From Limnomonas spitsbergensis (taxonomy: Eukaryota; Chlorophyta; Chlorophyceae; Chlamydomonadales), in the NCBI GenBank assembly GCA_037349105.1, contig JAYJMM010000032.1, positions 558,001-622,000 of the forward strand: DNA of 64,000 nt, given 5' to 3'. Under the pieces are notes generated by a model. That model did no database searches. It worked only from the letters and a program-made list of their open reading frames with translations, and was not told the DNA's origin. The position numbers and the translations under genes were made by a program. Shown here piece by piece: positions 23,334 to 35,394 of this stretch. How positions within the stretch are numbered: position 1 is the first letter of the stretch; each line of letters begins with the position of its first letter.

Positions 23334-23692
23334 GGCTATGGGAGATACAAACGGCTAGACCAGAGAGACCCCACCCTTGTACTCGCAGCAGGTTCATTGG
23401 CGATCTCAGGGCGTGGCGGGTAGAATCCCCACTCGATCCAAAACGTCAGCGGATCCTTGGCTGGTGGATTCATATGGAAGTGCATCGTCAAGGGTAAGTG
23501 GAAGTCTTGAAAACAATGAGTTGCCCTCACCCCCATCTACCCAACTCATAACCTTGTTGAGTTCGCAAGCTGTAGTGGCATCAAAGCAACATGGCCTAGC
23601 CTGCTGGAAACCTGAAATGTGCCAACGACTAGCCAGGCCTGTCTGTTTCATTTCCTGGGGTAGTCCCCGAACAGGGTCACGCGCATCCAGCT

Positions 23693-23864
23693 CAGTGCTG
23701 TGCCGTGATGCTGTGCAAGTGCGCAGTTGGCCGTACTTAAGAAATTGTGTGCGTAATTGCGGTTCCCTACTGGCAAAAGTGGCTGAAATTGCCTTCAAAT
23801 AATAGTGACTGAAACTCGGCTACACAATTCAGCCACCATAAGAACCTTCATCGACACAGCACTG
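23693..23864. mobile_element. CAGTGCTGTGC MITE, copy 2
   Basis: A 172-bp element with ends CAGTGCTGTGC and ACACAGCACTG. Interior words GTGACTGAAACTC and AATTCAGCCACC are shared with the copies at 11179, 61828 and 63583. Intergenic, non-coding. Confidence 0.8.
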
Positions 23865-24478
23865 AATTGAAGCTCCCCTTGGCATCCCATGGCCTGAAAG
23901 ACTCGGGAACCAGAACAGGTCAGCAGCTGCAACAGCGACATCAGTTTCCGGGTTCAACACCATTTCAACCCAGCCCTAATAAGGACCTTGGACGCGCTAG
24001 GCACAACAGAGGCCACAAGCCTGCTAGGACACACTCCTCTCCATACACTAGACTGGCTGCATTCACAACAAGCGCACGACCGCGGAAATACCACATTTCT
24101 TGGTATTAGCAACCAGAGGGGCTCGGGCGGAGCACTAACTGCGCCCCAAGAGGTGCTACTTTTCCACCTTAACGCTAGGTTCTGCACCTTTGCATTAAGG
24201 CGCGCTCTGCAATGCTTATGCTCTTGTCTCTTTCTCTCCTTCATGACAGTGACTGCAGGTCCTGCCGATCCTCTGACCAGTCCCAGACTCCCAGCCCACC
24301 CCAGGTCTAGAACTTGCATCCTGAGCTCTTGTTGTCATGCATCGGACAGTCAGATTGCAAATGCGGAAATGCTGCTACTGATTGCAGTGACCGAAGAAAG
24401 GCTTGGCTGGCTCGAGGCACATGCCGCTACCGGTTACAGATGAAGACACCAGCCTTCTCCCAAGCACAGTTCCGTCAA

Positions 24479-27400
24479 TCACGTGGCTGCCTCCTCCTCC
24501 TGTGCGCCCCGGTCCCGCTCCTGTGGGCGGGCCGGCGCCGGCACAGCGCCCGCGGCCCCGTCAGCCTCGGAGCCCGCGGCGACTGAGCCCGAGGAGGGCA
24601 CGCTGACCAGTGACCTCGCCGCAGACACGATCGTCGGCTCCGGCAGCGAAGGCGGCTTCCAAGCAGCCCCGCCGCCCACCAGCGGCTGGAGCACGCTCAG
24701 CGTCGTCGCCGCAGCGGCAGGCTGCATCACCTGCGCACCCGCGCCCGAGTAGATGCTGCTGCTCGCCGCGGGCGTGTATGCCGCGGCAGTCGGCGAGAGG
24801 GAAGCGCCGGCGTGAGGCGGCTCAACCGAGGAAGCCGACGGACCGCTAGTGGCGATCAACTTCGACGAGAGCGGGTACACGCCAGCCGGGGGATAGGCGA
24901 CGGGAGGCTTCGCCACCTGGGGGTGGAACCCCCGGGGAGGCGCGGCCACAACCGCCAAGCCCGCTGCCGCCAGATTTGCAGGGCTGCTGTCAGCCGCACT
25001 ATCCCTCTCCCAGGGCTTGGGCATTGGCTTGGACTTGGGGTCCGAGAGGGCCCGGGTCGGGTCAGGAGGCTTGTCGTTGATATCAGTCTAAAACAGGTGG
25101 ACAGGAAACCTGAAATTAGAGGCCCTTCACAGCATGGTAGCACGAAACGGCACGATACTGGACAAGCCGGGCTGTATTACTAAGGTGGCACATATGGCAC
25201 AACTCAGCGGCTAGACCTGCTCCACGTAAAACGCCGTTTTGTGCCACCATGCTTAACATGGTAAAAAAAGTCCCAAAGAAAGGGCTTGGAAATTGTGCCG
25301 ACACCCGGTCCAATGCTGGTCACACATCCCCCTCACCACATGCAGCCAGTTCACGAAGTTCCAGTGTCTAACGCTTTCCTTGCCACGCCGGTATATGAGC
25401 CCCAGGGTTTGATATTACCGGTACACAACCATGGGCCCTTGAGGGTTTAGGGTTTAGGGTTGGGTTGCCATACGTATGGCAACGCTGAGATTACCGGCCA
25501 GGGCGCGTGAGGGTATGATCCCCTTCTGCATTCTCAGGCAGGATGTCGGTTCTGGGCATGACATACCCTAGCGATATAGAGCAGGATGTCGGCCCAGTGT
25601 ATTTGGCCCACACTTACATTTGGAGGCGGGATGTTGGTCCAGGGTTGCAGAGTATATGGCCCACCCTAACATGAATAGGCAGGGTGTCCCCTCAGGGTGC
25701 GAGACCCACCCTAACATTCGGAGGCGTGATGCCCTTGGCCACCATGTCCATAACCTCGTGGAAGGATTGAGGATACGTTAGATCCTCATCCGGCTTGGCT
25801 CCGGGCAGCCGAGCCGACGCCTCACCGGGCGCCAAAGCAACAGAGGCTGCGGCTCCAATGCCCGTCATGGAAGGGTTTGACATCTTGTCCTGGCCCAGGC
25901 CCTCACCGCGAAGGGTCAAGCTGGCTCCAGAGCCGTTCCCGGAGCCAGCAGCATATGTAGCCTCCCTTCCTGCAGTGGCGGCTCCGGGAGCTGCCGCAGC
26001 GGCCGAGGGCGCCGCAGCCGCTGCCCAAGCCGGCGCCACCACCGCCGTGGCTGCGGGGGCAGCTGGAGCGAGAGACTGGGGCGATGAGGGGGTTCCGAGC
26101 CAGCCAGCGGGCGGCCTGAACGAGCCTCCGCCATTCGAGTAATGTGAGAACCCGCCGTCGTCGTAGCCGTTCCCGTATCTAGCAGGGGCGTCGAAGCGGC
26201 CGCCATCCGCCTGCCCCGTCGCGTAGCGGGACGCAGCTGATGTCTGCTTGAGCTCGCGCACCGCATCGGTGAGCTCCCGGCGCGCGTCTTTGTCGCTGCA
26301 CGGAAGGTGTTCAGGGTTCAGGATTTTGAGGGTTTGCATGAGCAGGGCAAAAAGGGCACAATAATAGTCGGCAGGCCCATGGGCACTTGATAAACCTGGT
26401 GCGGAAAGGACAGGGCTCAGCTGTTTAGGGTTCTCTCGAAAAGGCCAGCCGGCCAGAGGGATGGGAGGGGAGTAAATGGGAGTAAATCTTGTTCTTGGCA
26501 TTCATTGTTAAGGTATTTAGGGTTCTCTCAAAAAAGGGATAGGGTCAAAAAGGAGTGAATGGGCTTGAGACAGGGGGGGGATGCATAGGGGGGGCGGAAA
26601 GGCAACTTGTTCTTGGCATTCAGGGCTAAGCTGTTAAGGGTTCTCCCAGAAAGGAGGCTAGGGCAAAAAGGAGTGACTGGGCTTGAGAAGGGGGGGATGC
26701 GGAAAGGCAACTGGTATTCGGCTTTCAGGGCTGGGGGGATCCACCTCTTGGTCACGTGGATCCCACATTCCCATGAATGAAAAGCCTGCACCATAATGTG
26801 AGATTTACAGGCTTCGAGTTCTTCCAGGAACATCGTGATTAACAAAAGCGTACTGTTGTTGACACGCTTTCACGTCGTGGTAGGAGGGACTCTGTGGCAG
26901 GGCTGCATCGAGTGTCAACCCCGTCTTGGAGCAGGTGCGGTCATAAAGCAGGATGTCAGCCAAATGTAACCACTCAGATCAAAGGAGACCTGGGAGGGAC
27001 TCCTGCTCACCATGAACTCCAAATCATTCTTGCATGGTGGCTAGGTTACGTTTCAGCTACGACTAAGCTACCTTCTGGCCTCCAACCAAGGGCCCCATGC
27101 GCTACTGCCTGCCAGCCAGCCATGCCGCTTGGGCCAGAGAGTGAGGAACGGCTTCGCCCCAATCCGGCCTTTGGCATCCCGCGAAAGGTGGCAGGAAAGG
27201 CCGGTGACCGGAGGAAAAAAAGAAACACTGTCCACTCCAACCGCTCAGACGGCAGGCCTCAAGCAGTGTTTTGTCATCTACGACTCAGCTAAATGTCAGC
27301 TACATTCCGGCTTCTGACCGGAGGCCCCGTTTGTGGCCAGCCATGCTACTTTGGCCATGTGTGGTAGGCTGGTCCATGCTTGATCCTAAACAAGCCTTTG

Positions 27401-28865
27401 GCGGCCTGCCGAAGATGGACTTGTAGCCAAAAAAGAAACACTGGTCTCAAAGATCTCCACTTGAACCAGCTCAGCAGCGTGAGGGAAGCAGCAGCGCCCC
27501 ATCATGGCATGAACCGTTTAAATGTAAAAGCGAAAGAAAACGCATCTGTTAGATCTGCACCGCACCTCATCGCCTGCTCCTTGAGCGCCCTCGCGGCCTC
27601 AGCCATACTTTCGCTGGCCGCCTGCAGCTGCTCCTGCACCTTGCGCAAGACCTCAACTGCATCCAGGGTCTCCTGCCGGTGCCGATCGTGCTCCTCTTGC
27701 CTGGCCCGCATGGCGGCCGTCCAGCTGCGGTACATGCTGGCGAGGTACGGTACGGCAATCGTCTGGACAGCGTACACTCCAGCCGCCACCACACTCAGGC
27801 CCAGAACAACCTGTGGCGAGGAGTACTGGTCATGTTATGATGCGTCACTAGATCAGCTTCAGTCAGCTACATGACGGCCTGTGGCCAAGGGATCATGGTG
27901 CAACAAACCCTGTTGCTTGGGCCGTCAGCAAGAAGCTGGTCAAGGTTTCCTGCCCGTCTGCCCAGTGGGGGGTGCCCAGCAGTCTGCATTAGGCAGTTAT
28001 GCACTGAGGTGAAATACTGGCAGGCAGTCTGTCACGGCTGAGGGTTGGGGAAAGCAGTCCATCATGGTCGAAAGACTGGCTCATGAGGGGTCTGTTTTAC
28101 GTCGGCAGGCTGCAGCGGCGCCCCGCTGATCTGCTACAGCGCGGCCATGCAGGCTGATTTAGGGTGCTGCATGCATGTCTATTTGCCCAATCTCAGCCCA
28201 ATCTCAACGCTCATCCTATTTTGGCCCTCAAGTCCTGATGAACCCGTTCATTAATCCAAGAATGATGCTTACGGACCTATTAAATTATCCCAAAGTGCAT
28301 GGCTAGGTCAGCTAGGAAGCCAAGCAGACACTCAGGCAACCACTGCTTTCCCTCAAGACAGGAACTTGATCATGCTTCAAGACACTGCTTCTTCTGCTGG
28401 CAAGCACTTCGTGACTTTCTGTACTAGTACCTGAGTCCAGCGAATAGGCTCTGGCTGGGTAGGAGCCGCAACTGGCTGGGGGGCTGCAAGTTGCTGACTA
28501 GACACAGGCACCATATGCTGCTGCTGCTGTGGCTGCTGCCCTGACTGCTGAGCTTGGGGCACATACGTGACGAGGCCAGATCCTTGCTGACTGGCCGCGA
28601 CCGTCGTCGCTACGGCTGGGAGGGTAGCAGATGTTTCCTCGGGCACCCTCTTGAACGATTCTTCGATCTCGGCAGCAGTCAGCCCCTTCCTTTCGAGGAA
28701 CGAGCGCTTCGTCGCAGAGGGAGAGGAACGGACTTGCGGATGCGTGAGGAAGGATATCGCGTTTTGAATTTGGTCCTCGCGCAGCGGGGGAGCAGGTTGA
28801 GGTGATCCTGATTCAGCAACTACCACCGGAGGTGGCCCAGGAGGGGCACCACCGTCGTCAGACAT
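24479..28865 (-). CDS. PEX14: Peroxisomal membrane docking protein PEX14
   Basis: Peroxin 14 forms the docking and translocation site for PEX5 (and PEX7) cargo complexes on the peroxisome membrane. Four exons join in phase: 28865-28431, 27810-27566, 26295-25710 and 25087-24479, giving 624 aa. The conserved N-terminal PEX14 domain is at about residues 29-75 (LREDQIQNAISFLTHPQV ... FLERKGLTAAEIEESFKRV). A Gln/Pro-rich linker follows. A hydrophobic segment starts exon 2 (about 146-168, VVLGLSVVAAGVYAVQTIAV), then comes a coiled coil rich in Gln/Glu/Arg (~175-225). The plant-type block SFHEVMDMVAKGITPPNVR spans the exon 3/4 junction and continues TDINDKPPDP ... KPMPKPWE. The C-terminus is low-complexity Ala/Pro/Ser. 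The Met at 28865 is chosen because it directly precedes the domain; an in-frame ATG at 29057 would add 64 unrelated residues. Length is somewhat above typical plant PEX14 (~500) owing to Ala-rich insertions. Confidence 0.94.
25440..25466. repeat. Interstitial plant-type telomere motif
   Basis: GGGTTTAGGGTTTAGGGTTG contains consecutive TTTAGGG words. It lies in intron 3 of PEX14. It is too short to be a telomere. Confidence 0.7.
26395..26740. repeat. ~115-bp degenerate tandem repeat in PEX14 intron 2
   Basis: Three imperfect units share TTAGGGTTCTC(T/C)C, AAAAAGGAGTGA(A/C)TGGGCTTG, GGAAAGGCAACT and TTGGCATTCAGGGCT in the same order. Located just upstream (minus sense) of exon 3. Confidence 0.7.
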
Positions 28866-29067
28866 CTCTAACCAGACACAGGTAAAAATAAGATGACGCA
28901 CGCGAGTGCCACAACTTTCAGCGCCATGCTGACGTAGGGTGGTTGTACGTTCCACCATGGAAGGTTTCGGAGCAAGGTGACCACTGCCCAGGGCCAGAAA
29001 TGCAAGACGGTGTACCGACTGTGTACGGCATTTAAAATCCCGTATTCCTGAAGCCACGCTCAGGCGT

Positions 29068-29093
29068 TTTCTTTCTTTCTTTCTTTCTTGCCC
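29068..29093. repeat. (TTTC)n microsatellite
   Basis: About six uninterrupted TTTC units, just upstream of the PEX14 gene in minus sense and close to the left edge of the truncated non-LTR element that starts near 29100. Confidence 0.9.
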
Positions 29094-29172
29094 TCACGTT
29101 ACGGACGGTGAAATCACCATATCTTGTGCTACATACACCCGCATAATCGAAGAAAATGCCCACTCTTTACCC

Positions 29173-30262
29173 TTGTATAACAATCACATGTGGCAGTCTT
29201 CTGCTTGCCACTTTTCTCTGAAGCGCTGCATCCTCCGTATGCGAGCCAACCTCTTATGGACAGCTAAACGGGCACTTCTCTTCCGTATTCCCTACAAAAC
29301 AACAGTGCGCTCGTTTACCGATGGCCTTTGCCCCATATGTACACCACCTCCTACTGGCCCACCTGACGCTACTTCTGACACAAAGGGACACATGTTTAGA
29401 AGATGCAGGCATCCCCGTATGCAGGCCTCTTATATCTCCCGACACAACAAGGCCCTCTGCCTCATCCAACGTTCCCTCCACAGAGGCACAAAGAGTGGAA
29501 TGTTCACAATTATGGATGCCACACCCGCTTCATCCCTCCCACCAGGCGTCTATGACACCCGTATTCCGCAATGGATGCTTCCCGCTGTCCCCCCTGCCAC
29601 ACTCTGCCGCCTTCGTCCAGATCTCCTCTTAATTGAAGGCCTTACCATTGCCGATCTCCACAGTTATCCTCCCGCCCGGCTTGCCGACCCTGCCTTCCTT
29701 CTTGACCTCCAACACCGTTGTACCATCCATGTTATTGAGCTCGGGTTTACCTCCAATCTACAATTCTGCCTGTCCCACAAATCCACACAACATGCACAGT
29801 TGGTACAATTGCTTCGCTCCGCAGGATGGAACCTCACTACACCTGTTATAGACCCACTCCACACTCCTGCCCCCCACCCTCTTACATATCCGTTACCCCC
29901 CCCTGCTACAGGCATCCTCTACCCCTATGTTCACCTCGTCATCATTGGTTGCTCTGGCATTTTCTATAAAGATATCATGCACCTCTTTCCAGTCCTTGGT
30001 ATCACACCCTTCAATGTCCCCCCACTGCTCAAACAACTAGCAGTTCACACTGTCCAATCTGCCTATTCCATTCTCCGACTTCGCCGTTACCTTGAAAACA
30101 GTCCACCCGACTGCCGTCCAGCATCTCCCCCTGTTCTCACTGACCCGCCATAGCCCCTTTCTCCCTTTAAGGGTATACAGACCGGGGCTTGGGCGTCTCG
30201 TCAACCTGTACTTCCCAAAATCCACGCCGCATCGGCGTTCTCTTTTCTTTTCTTTTCTTTTC
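29173..30262 (+). mobile_element. 5'-truncated non-LTR retroelement, zinc finger and restriction-like endonuclease domain
   Basis: A single open frame (29173-30153, 326 aa) keeps only the C-terminal part of a reverse transcriptase polyprotein. After SFTDGLCPIC comes a C-x2-C...H-x4-C finger ending HMFRRC. Further on, RLRPDLLLIEG and then HVIELGF match the R/K-PD...E pattern of the restriction-like endonuclease found downstream of the RT in R2/CRE/NeSL-type elements. No RT domain is present, so the copy is 5' truncated. It ends in a (CTTTT)n tract at about 30238-30262, compatible with a 3' tail. The frame is intact to its stop, suggesting a fairly recent insertion. The exact clade cannot be set without an alignment. 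Confidence 0.6.
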
Positions 30263-30469
30263 AAGAGAGCGTAGTATGAGGGCCCAAAGTGCTCCTCTTG
30301 CTTACATGACCAATGCAACAAAACATGTGCCTATAGCCCAACCAGCTCTACCATGCGTTGTTAATTTCAGCATGCTCAACTGAAGGTTCGAGTACATCAT
30401 GGCCTAAGGCCTGGGTAGTACAGCGTTCAAATTGTTGATGGCTGGACTCTTACTGGGGAATCATCGAAT

Positions 30470-30590
30470 AACCTGACTCTTTCGATCCCCCCTCTTTCTT
30501 GCAGTGCCCATTTTCCCCAACCAGACAGGTGGGCGCCCACACGCCGGACAGAGCCTTGTTTTTACAAGGGCTCAGAGAAGTGTTGTCAAA
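30470..30590. mobile_element. Right terminus of a TIR-family element
   Basis: Pyrimidine-rich CCCCCCTCTTTCTTGC is followed by GACAGGTGGGCGCCCACACG, CAGAGCCTTG and GGGCTCAGAG. A diverged right end of the family. Confidence 0.5.
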
Positions 30591-30619
30591 CATGAGGCTA
30601 AGCGCAACTGAATGATTGA

Positions 30620-31080
30620 TTTCATCTCGCGGGGATCACACTTCACAGTGAAGACTTCCTGCACAGAAGGCCTTAGCAAGCAATACCGTACCGGTAGGCG
30701 TCCTTTGTCTTTGCACCGTTTATAAACTGCACAACATATTACAGTGTTAATTGGCCTCCGCGGAATCACACTCATGAATCATTAATAAATCAAGTACCGG
30801 TGAGGGTCTTATGGCTGTACTTGGTAATTTATTTATGGATATCGGCTTGTGAGTACCTATGAGTTACAGAGTCCCACACCGATTCCCACACCATTCCCAC
30901 ACCGAGACCGGTATTCTTAGTTATCATCATGTTATACCGCATGTGGTTCCACGACTTATCTCGCTGGCATTGCGCCGGCTATCCATTGAAGAGGCATTGC
31001 GTATTAACATAAAACTATCAATATTGACGGCCTCTGCAGTTTAATACAAACTACTTTTCGACCTTGCGGATTATAAAACC
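30620..31080. repeat. Degenerate dispersed repeat (partner at 8590-9010)
   Basis: Ordered blocks in common with 8590-9010, including CTCGCTGGCATTG, CATTGAAGA, TTAACAT...AACT and TTTAATACAAACT. Non-coding in its present state. Confidence 0.5.
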
Positions 31081-31239
31081 CTATAATCAATTGCCTCATG
31101 TGAAGGCAAAAGACGTTTACGGTAGCTACCGGCTTTACTTCCGTGGAATTTCCTTGCCTTCTGTCCTTCACAAATGGCAATCAGCAAAAGCTGCAGCTTG
31201 TCTGCCTGCCCTGTCCTTCCGACTTACTTGAGGGCTTTA

Positions 31240-31556
31240 TTCTTTAGGAGCTGTGGAATCGGCTTTCTTTTCCTCTCTTTGGGGGGGTGAGGGATATTTT
31301 TCATTTTGTTCCTCTCTTGCTTTCTCTCCCCTCTTAAATTTTCCCTGCTCAGGCCTTGATTCTAGAGGGGCGAGGAACCTTCGCACTGTCTTTCTATTTT
31401 TGGGGGGGGCATACTTTCCTTCTCCTTTGTGTTCCTCTCTTTCTTCCCTGCCCCCTCTGAACTTGACTTTCCTTCTCCCAATTTCACTGTTGGGCACCCA
31501 TACGGCTGCGCCTTCATTTTTCTGCACGGCCCAGAGGTGTTACCGTACGTCATTGA
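31240..31556. mobile_element. Right half of a TIR-family element with long pyrimidine arm
   Basis: Two related pyrimidine-rich blocks (CTTTCTTTTCCTCTCTTTGG..., CTTTCTATTTTTGGGGGGGG...) precede the terminus CACTGTTGGGCACCCATACG, CACGGCCCAGAGGTGTTACC, GTCATTGAC. The arm matches the right arm of the 15106-15750 element. Confidence 0.65.
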
Positions 31557-32842
31557 CCTTGAGGGAACCAGCCAACCAGGAGGCTTCTAGGGGCCAGCAA
31601 GGAGGGGCCAGGGACATTGCGAAATAGGCAACGCTACATGACAAGTTAACAAGGCGTCTAGCTTGTAATAGACAATTTGCTACTTGCAAGTCCAAATTAG
31701 CTTATTCGAACCATCCATCGAAATGCTGTCCGCTTTTGGAAAATCCTCCCCATTTCACTTAATGCCTCGTGCTTTTTCCAAGTCTCATCCTGCAGTATAC
31801 AAGCAGTACAGCTCATGCAGTGTTGCTGTGCAACTTATATCCTGTCCGCCCTAATCTTCGCCTCACTCAGGCATATCTTGCATCATGCAGGATGGAGGTC
31901 TTCGAATCTGTACTGAGCCTCAATGACATCGTTGTGGGCTGCAGCGACCGGTAATCCAGGTGCTGTGGGATGACGATATCAGAAACTGGAACGTGTGTGC
32001 ATGGTCCTTCATCTAGAGTTACCTGATACGACCGTTTGCATCCATCAGCGGCCTGGTATGGTTACCCATTTTTGCGTGGCGAACTTGGCCAATAACTCAG
32101 TTGCATGCATGCATGGTGATTTTTGTCGGCATTTTAGGCTCATGCATGGGTATTGGAAGGCTGCGTCCTTGTAATTTTGCTACCGTATGTATGGTCTGCA
32201 TCACTCGGTTGCCTTCGCAAGTTGCATGAGGTGCCTGTATGGTGAGTCTTGAGGGTCAGTGGGGACATATCCCTGAACACCAAATTAAAATCAACGGTGC
32301 CTTACGTTTCTTTGTTTTGGAGATACGTTTAGTTGTGGGCGAATCCTAGTGACTGCGTATTTGAATCGGGCCCCCCACTCGGTGCGACCCCGGCCACCTG
32401 CCCCCGGCCCCGATTTCGCTCCGTAGTTTGAACGGGCCCACTGGTCAAAGCTAGTGAAATGCATAGGTGACAGGACCGACAGACTTCCGTGATATGCCAC
32501 CGCGACTTGCTAGTATCTTTGAGTCGCGCATGGAGGAGCATGGTCGTCAGATGGTCGGTAGCTACCTAACCAACTGTCACTGCATATCGTAAGAAGAAAA
32601 CTCTGGCATGCATAAACGTGCGCATGTGATGATGCTGCAGCTGATGTTTATGCTGCTGGGTTGAGGCCTGTTGTCCAATGGATCACACCCAGATTGAGCT
32701 CAACTGGTTGGTCAGGTACGAGATCTCCACACCTTCCGTCCCTACTGACCCCTGCTCCTGGAGCTGGAGGTGTCTATGTCCATTGTGCACAGTTTGCATT
32801 ACCAACTTGGCATCATCTGACATTATTTGAAATCCATTCGCA
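31557..32842. other. Upstream region of profilin, no gene seen
   Basis: Contains GC-rich sequence around 32365-32420 and TGCATG-rich stretches near 32100-32150. The profilin promoter and 5' untranslated region should be in its right part. No conserved ORF. Confidence 0.4.
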
Positions 32843-33468
32843 ATGTCCTGGCAGGTACAGACATAGCCGCTTGCTCGTAAGCCTTGATCTCGCTGTGAAG
32901 GACCTGACTCTCATGTCTCCTCATTCAGGCTTATGTAGACCAAAACTTAATGTGCGCGTTGGACTCTGATGGGACGACGCTTGCGTCAGCAGCCCTTCTC
33001 GGACATGACGGAAACATTTGGGCCAGCTCTGCAGCGTTTCCTGCCATCACTGCCGAGGAAGCAGCGGTGCTCATGACCATTCTCAGTACGGGAACATCTG
33101 AGACTGGTAGCTTTACGATCGGTGGCGAGAAACACTTTGTCCTGAGAAGCGAAGATCCTGAAACCAAAATCCGTGGAAAGTGCAAAGGAGGAGGCTGTGC
33201 TATCAACAAATCGGGTCAGACCCTCGTCATTGGCATTTGGGCAGGTGAGGCCAAGCCTGGATAGCATTGCAACCAAGCAAGCCCTTGTTCGTTTTTGTCC
33301 GATTGCATGCACCTGAAGGGACCAGGGGAAGATGAAAGGAATGGTTTGAGGGCACAGCTCCACAAATCTCAAATCCTTGTACATTACCATGCAGAGCCTG
33401 TCCAGCCGAGCGCGTGCAACCGAGTGGTGGAGGCGCTCTGGGAGTACCTGATAAATACAAACTACTGA
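32843..33468 (+). CDS. Profilin
   Basis: A small actin-monomer-binding protein that also binds poly-proline ligands and phosphoinositides; it controls actin assembly in the cytosol. Three exons: 32843-32854 (only MSWQ), 32929-33244 and 33395-33468, giving 133 aa, the usual profilin length. The N-terminus MSWQAYVDQNLM is the profilin signature. LLGHDGNIWASS, the HFVLRSED...IRGKCKGGGC stretch, INKSGQTLVIGIW and the C-terminal CNRVVEALWEYL follow in family order. The first exon codes for four residues and ends in a consensus donor (CAG|GTACAG). The C-terminal exon was found by phase (1) and family pattern. The single extended forward frame over 32929-33264 misses both ends of the protein. Confidence 0.95.
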
Positions 33469-33536
33469 TGAGCCGGGCCTTGGAGGGAGCATCCCGACTC
33501 AGTGGTCTGCTTCGGATATCACTGGGTTTATCCAGT

Positions 33537-33541
33537 TGTAA
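33537..33541 (+). other. Candidate polyadenylation signal of profilin
   Basis: TGTAA, the usual chlorophyte polyadenylation motif, lies about 70 bp after the profilin stop. This supports the gene end and the green-algal assignment. Confidence 0.5.
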
Positions 33542-35394
33542 CTCAGTTGAACCCTCGGTGTGAAGCAAACAGAAAACAGCAGGATAGGATACCAGGCTAC
33601 CTAGCTGCACTCCTGGTATCGTGCTGATGTCAATTGATAGATCTTCCAGACTTTCTTATATCATTGAACATTGAAGTCATGATGCTGTCAAAGCAGCTGA
33701 ACCTTAGGAGGGTAGGAGTCCCAGGTGCTCTGGCCTTTTGGGGCAGTGATAACGTCCGCTTGGATCGGGTTGGCGCCTAGCCTAGGATGTCCAACTTTGG
33801 TGTGGACAGATAGAAGTGGATTCTACAAACTATGATTGTCAGGATCTTTGATATATTGTTCTTTCTGATCAATTACCTCATCCAGTTGCAAGCCCAAGGA
33901 CGTAACCTGCCCATGAGAAACAATGTAAGCAATGTTCAAGACTCCCAAGTCGCTACAATGGTACGGAAATTTCTGGAACTCTTGCATTCGCTGGCTTCTA
34001 CAGCTTTGGCGCGGGTAACTGAGCAGTGCAACTCACCTGCCACTTGCCACGACTCTACGGATGAGCCCTACACTAAACGGTGAGCCCAATCCTTTAGGTT
34101 TCGCCAAACCTTCGAAATATCCGTCAGACACAACGCATATGGGCCCTACCAATTCCCTGCCAGGCACCAAATCATATCATAAATCATTTTGTTGCTTCTT
34201 CATTTGCTGGTTCTGAAAGGAAATATAACCTATATAATAATTATCTTGATGCACAGCAGGCAGGGCATTGTCCTGACTCTCGTACGTCTGGTCCAAGGTC
34301 AATGACGTTACACCTCTCAACAGCATCCTACGTATGTTTGAAGGTGACTTCGACAGGACGAAGCAGGTAGGGATGGAACAGGGAGGAATAGACGCTCTCA
34401 ACCCCGTCCCTTGGCTCTGGAAATAAAGATGGAAATATAGAAAAACCTGGGAATTTCTCAAAGGAGTTGCAAGTCTTGTCGTCTGGAACCAGGGAGAGTC
34501 TGGAACTAAGGCCTTTCTAGGAGAGGCCTATTATTTCGATTCCCACACAGAGTCTTCCCTTGGCAGGCAGTGCCTCGACTCGCAAATGGCCGCCAGTTGC
34601 TGAGGGCATTCGTTGGCGTGAATCAGGGGAGAATAAGCCTTCATATACAGCCATACGCTTTACAAGCTTCCTCTTGCTGGTGGGTCCTGGTAATGCTTGG
34701 CAGCGTGAACTTCACGGCCGCATGGACCAATTCCTGGGTTTTGTCCCTCAGGACTACTGAGCGCATGCCCTTCTCCCCACAAAACGTAGATGTCCCTGGG
34801 GTGGGGCAGGGCACCTGTTGTTCCCCCCTTGCCATGGCCAGGCCCGTGCATGATAGCAAACACTCTTGCCTCGCATGCGCATTTGGTGGGGCCCACACCT
34901 CTCATGCTGCGGCCGGCCCCCTATTCCCATGTGAAGTAAAACGCTGCATATTACCTTGTACCGCCCCTGGGTTGTACAACCTTGAGTTGTACTGCCCCTG
35001 CTTTGTACCGCCCTGGGTTGCCCTGCATGGACCTGGAGATGCACCCTGAGGCACTGCATGGGCCACGAGCTTCTGCGCCCCTCGCCCCAAGCACATATAT
35101 ATATATATGTATGTATATATATATGTAACTTGAGGGAATCAATGCCAGACCCATCCGCACAAACCGAATCACTTGGTACCCCTGCTGCCCCAACGGTCAG
35201 TACATCCTGCAGGGTAGCAAGGTGACTCACCCAAACCAGTACCCATCAGCTCCGCAGTCTCACTAACCTTGCACAGAGAGCAGACCATCTGTCCCCGGGT
35301 GCAACATGCCTCGCACGCAATTACAACCTGTTGAAACCATGCAACTTTGTTTGTGTGGTCCTGCGTCATCCTCTCCCTTCCCAAGTTTTCAGTG
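33542..35394. other. Intergenic region, no gene seen
   Basis: Holds a partial TIR-family left end at 34298-34318 (GTCAATGACGTTACACCTCT) and an (AT)/(GTAT) microsatellite at about 35093-35125. Other short ORFs have no recognisable motifs. Confidence 0.4.

Noticed and set aside
25440..25466. Chromosome end
   Set aside because: Only two to three TTTAGGG-type words, inside a PEX14 intron.
28866..29057. Upstream in-frame Met as PEX14 start
   Set aside because: The extra 64 residues show no conservation with PEX14 N-termini, and the Met at 28865 precedes the known domain at the usual distance.
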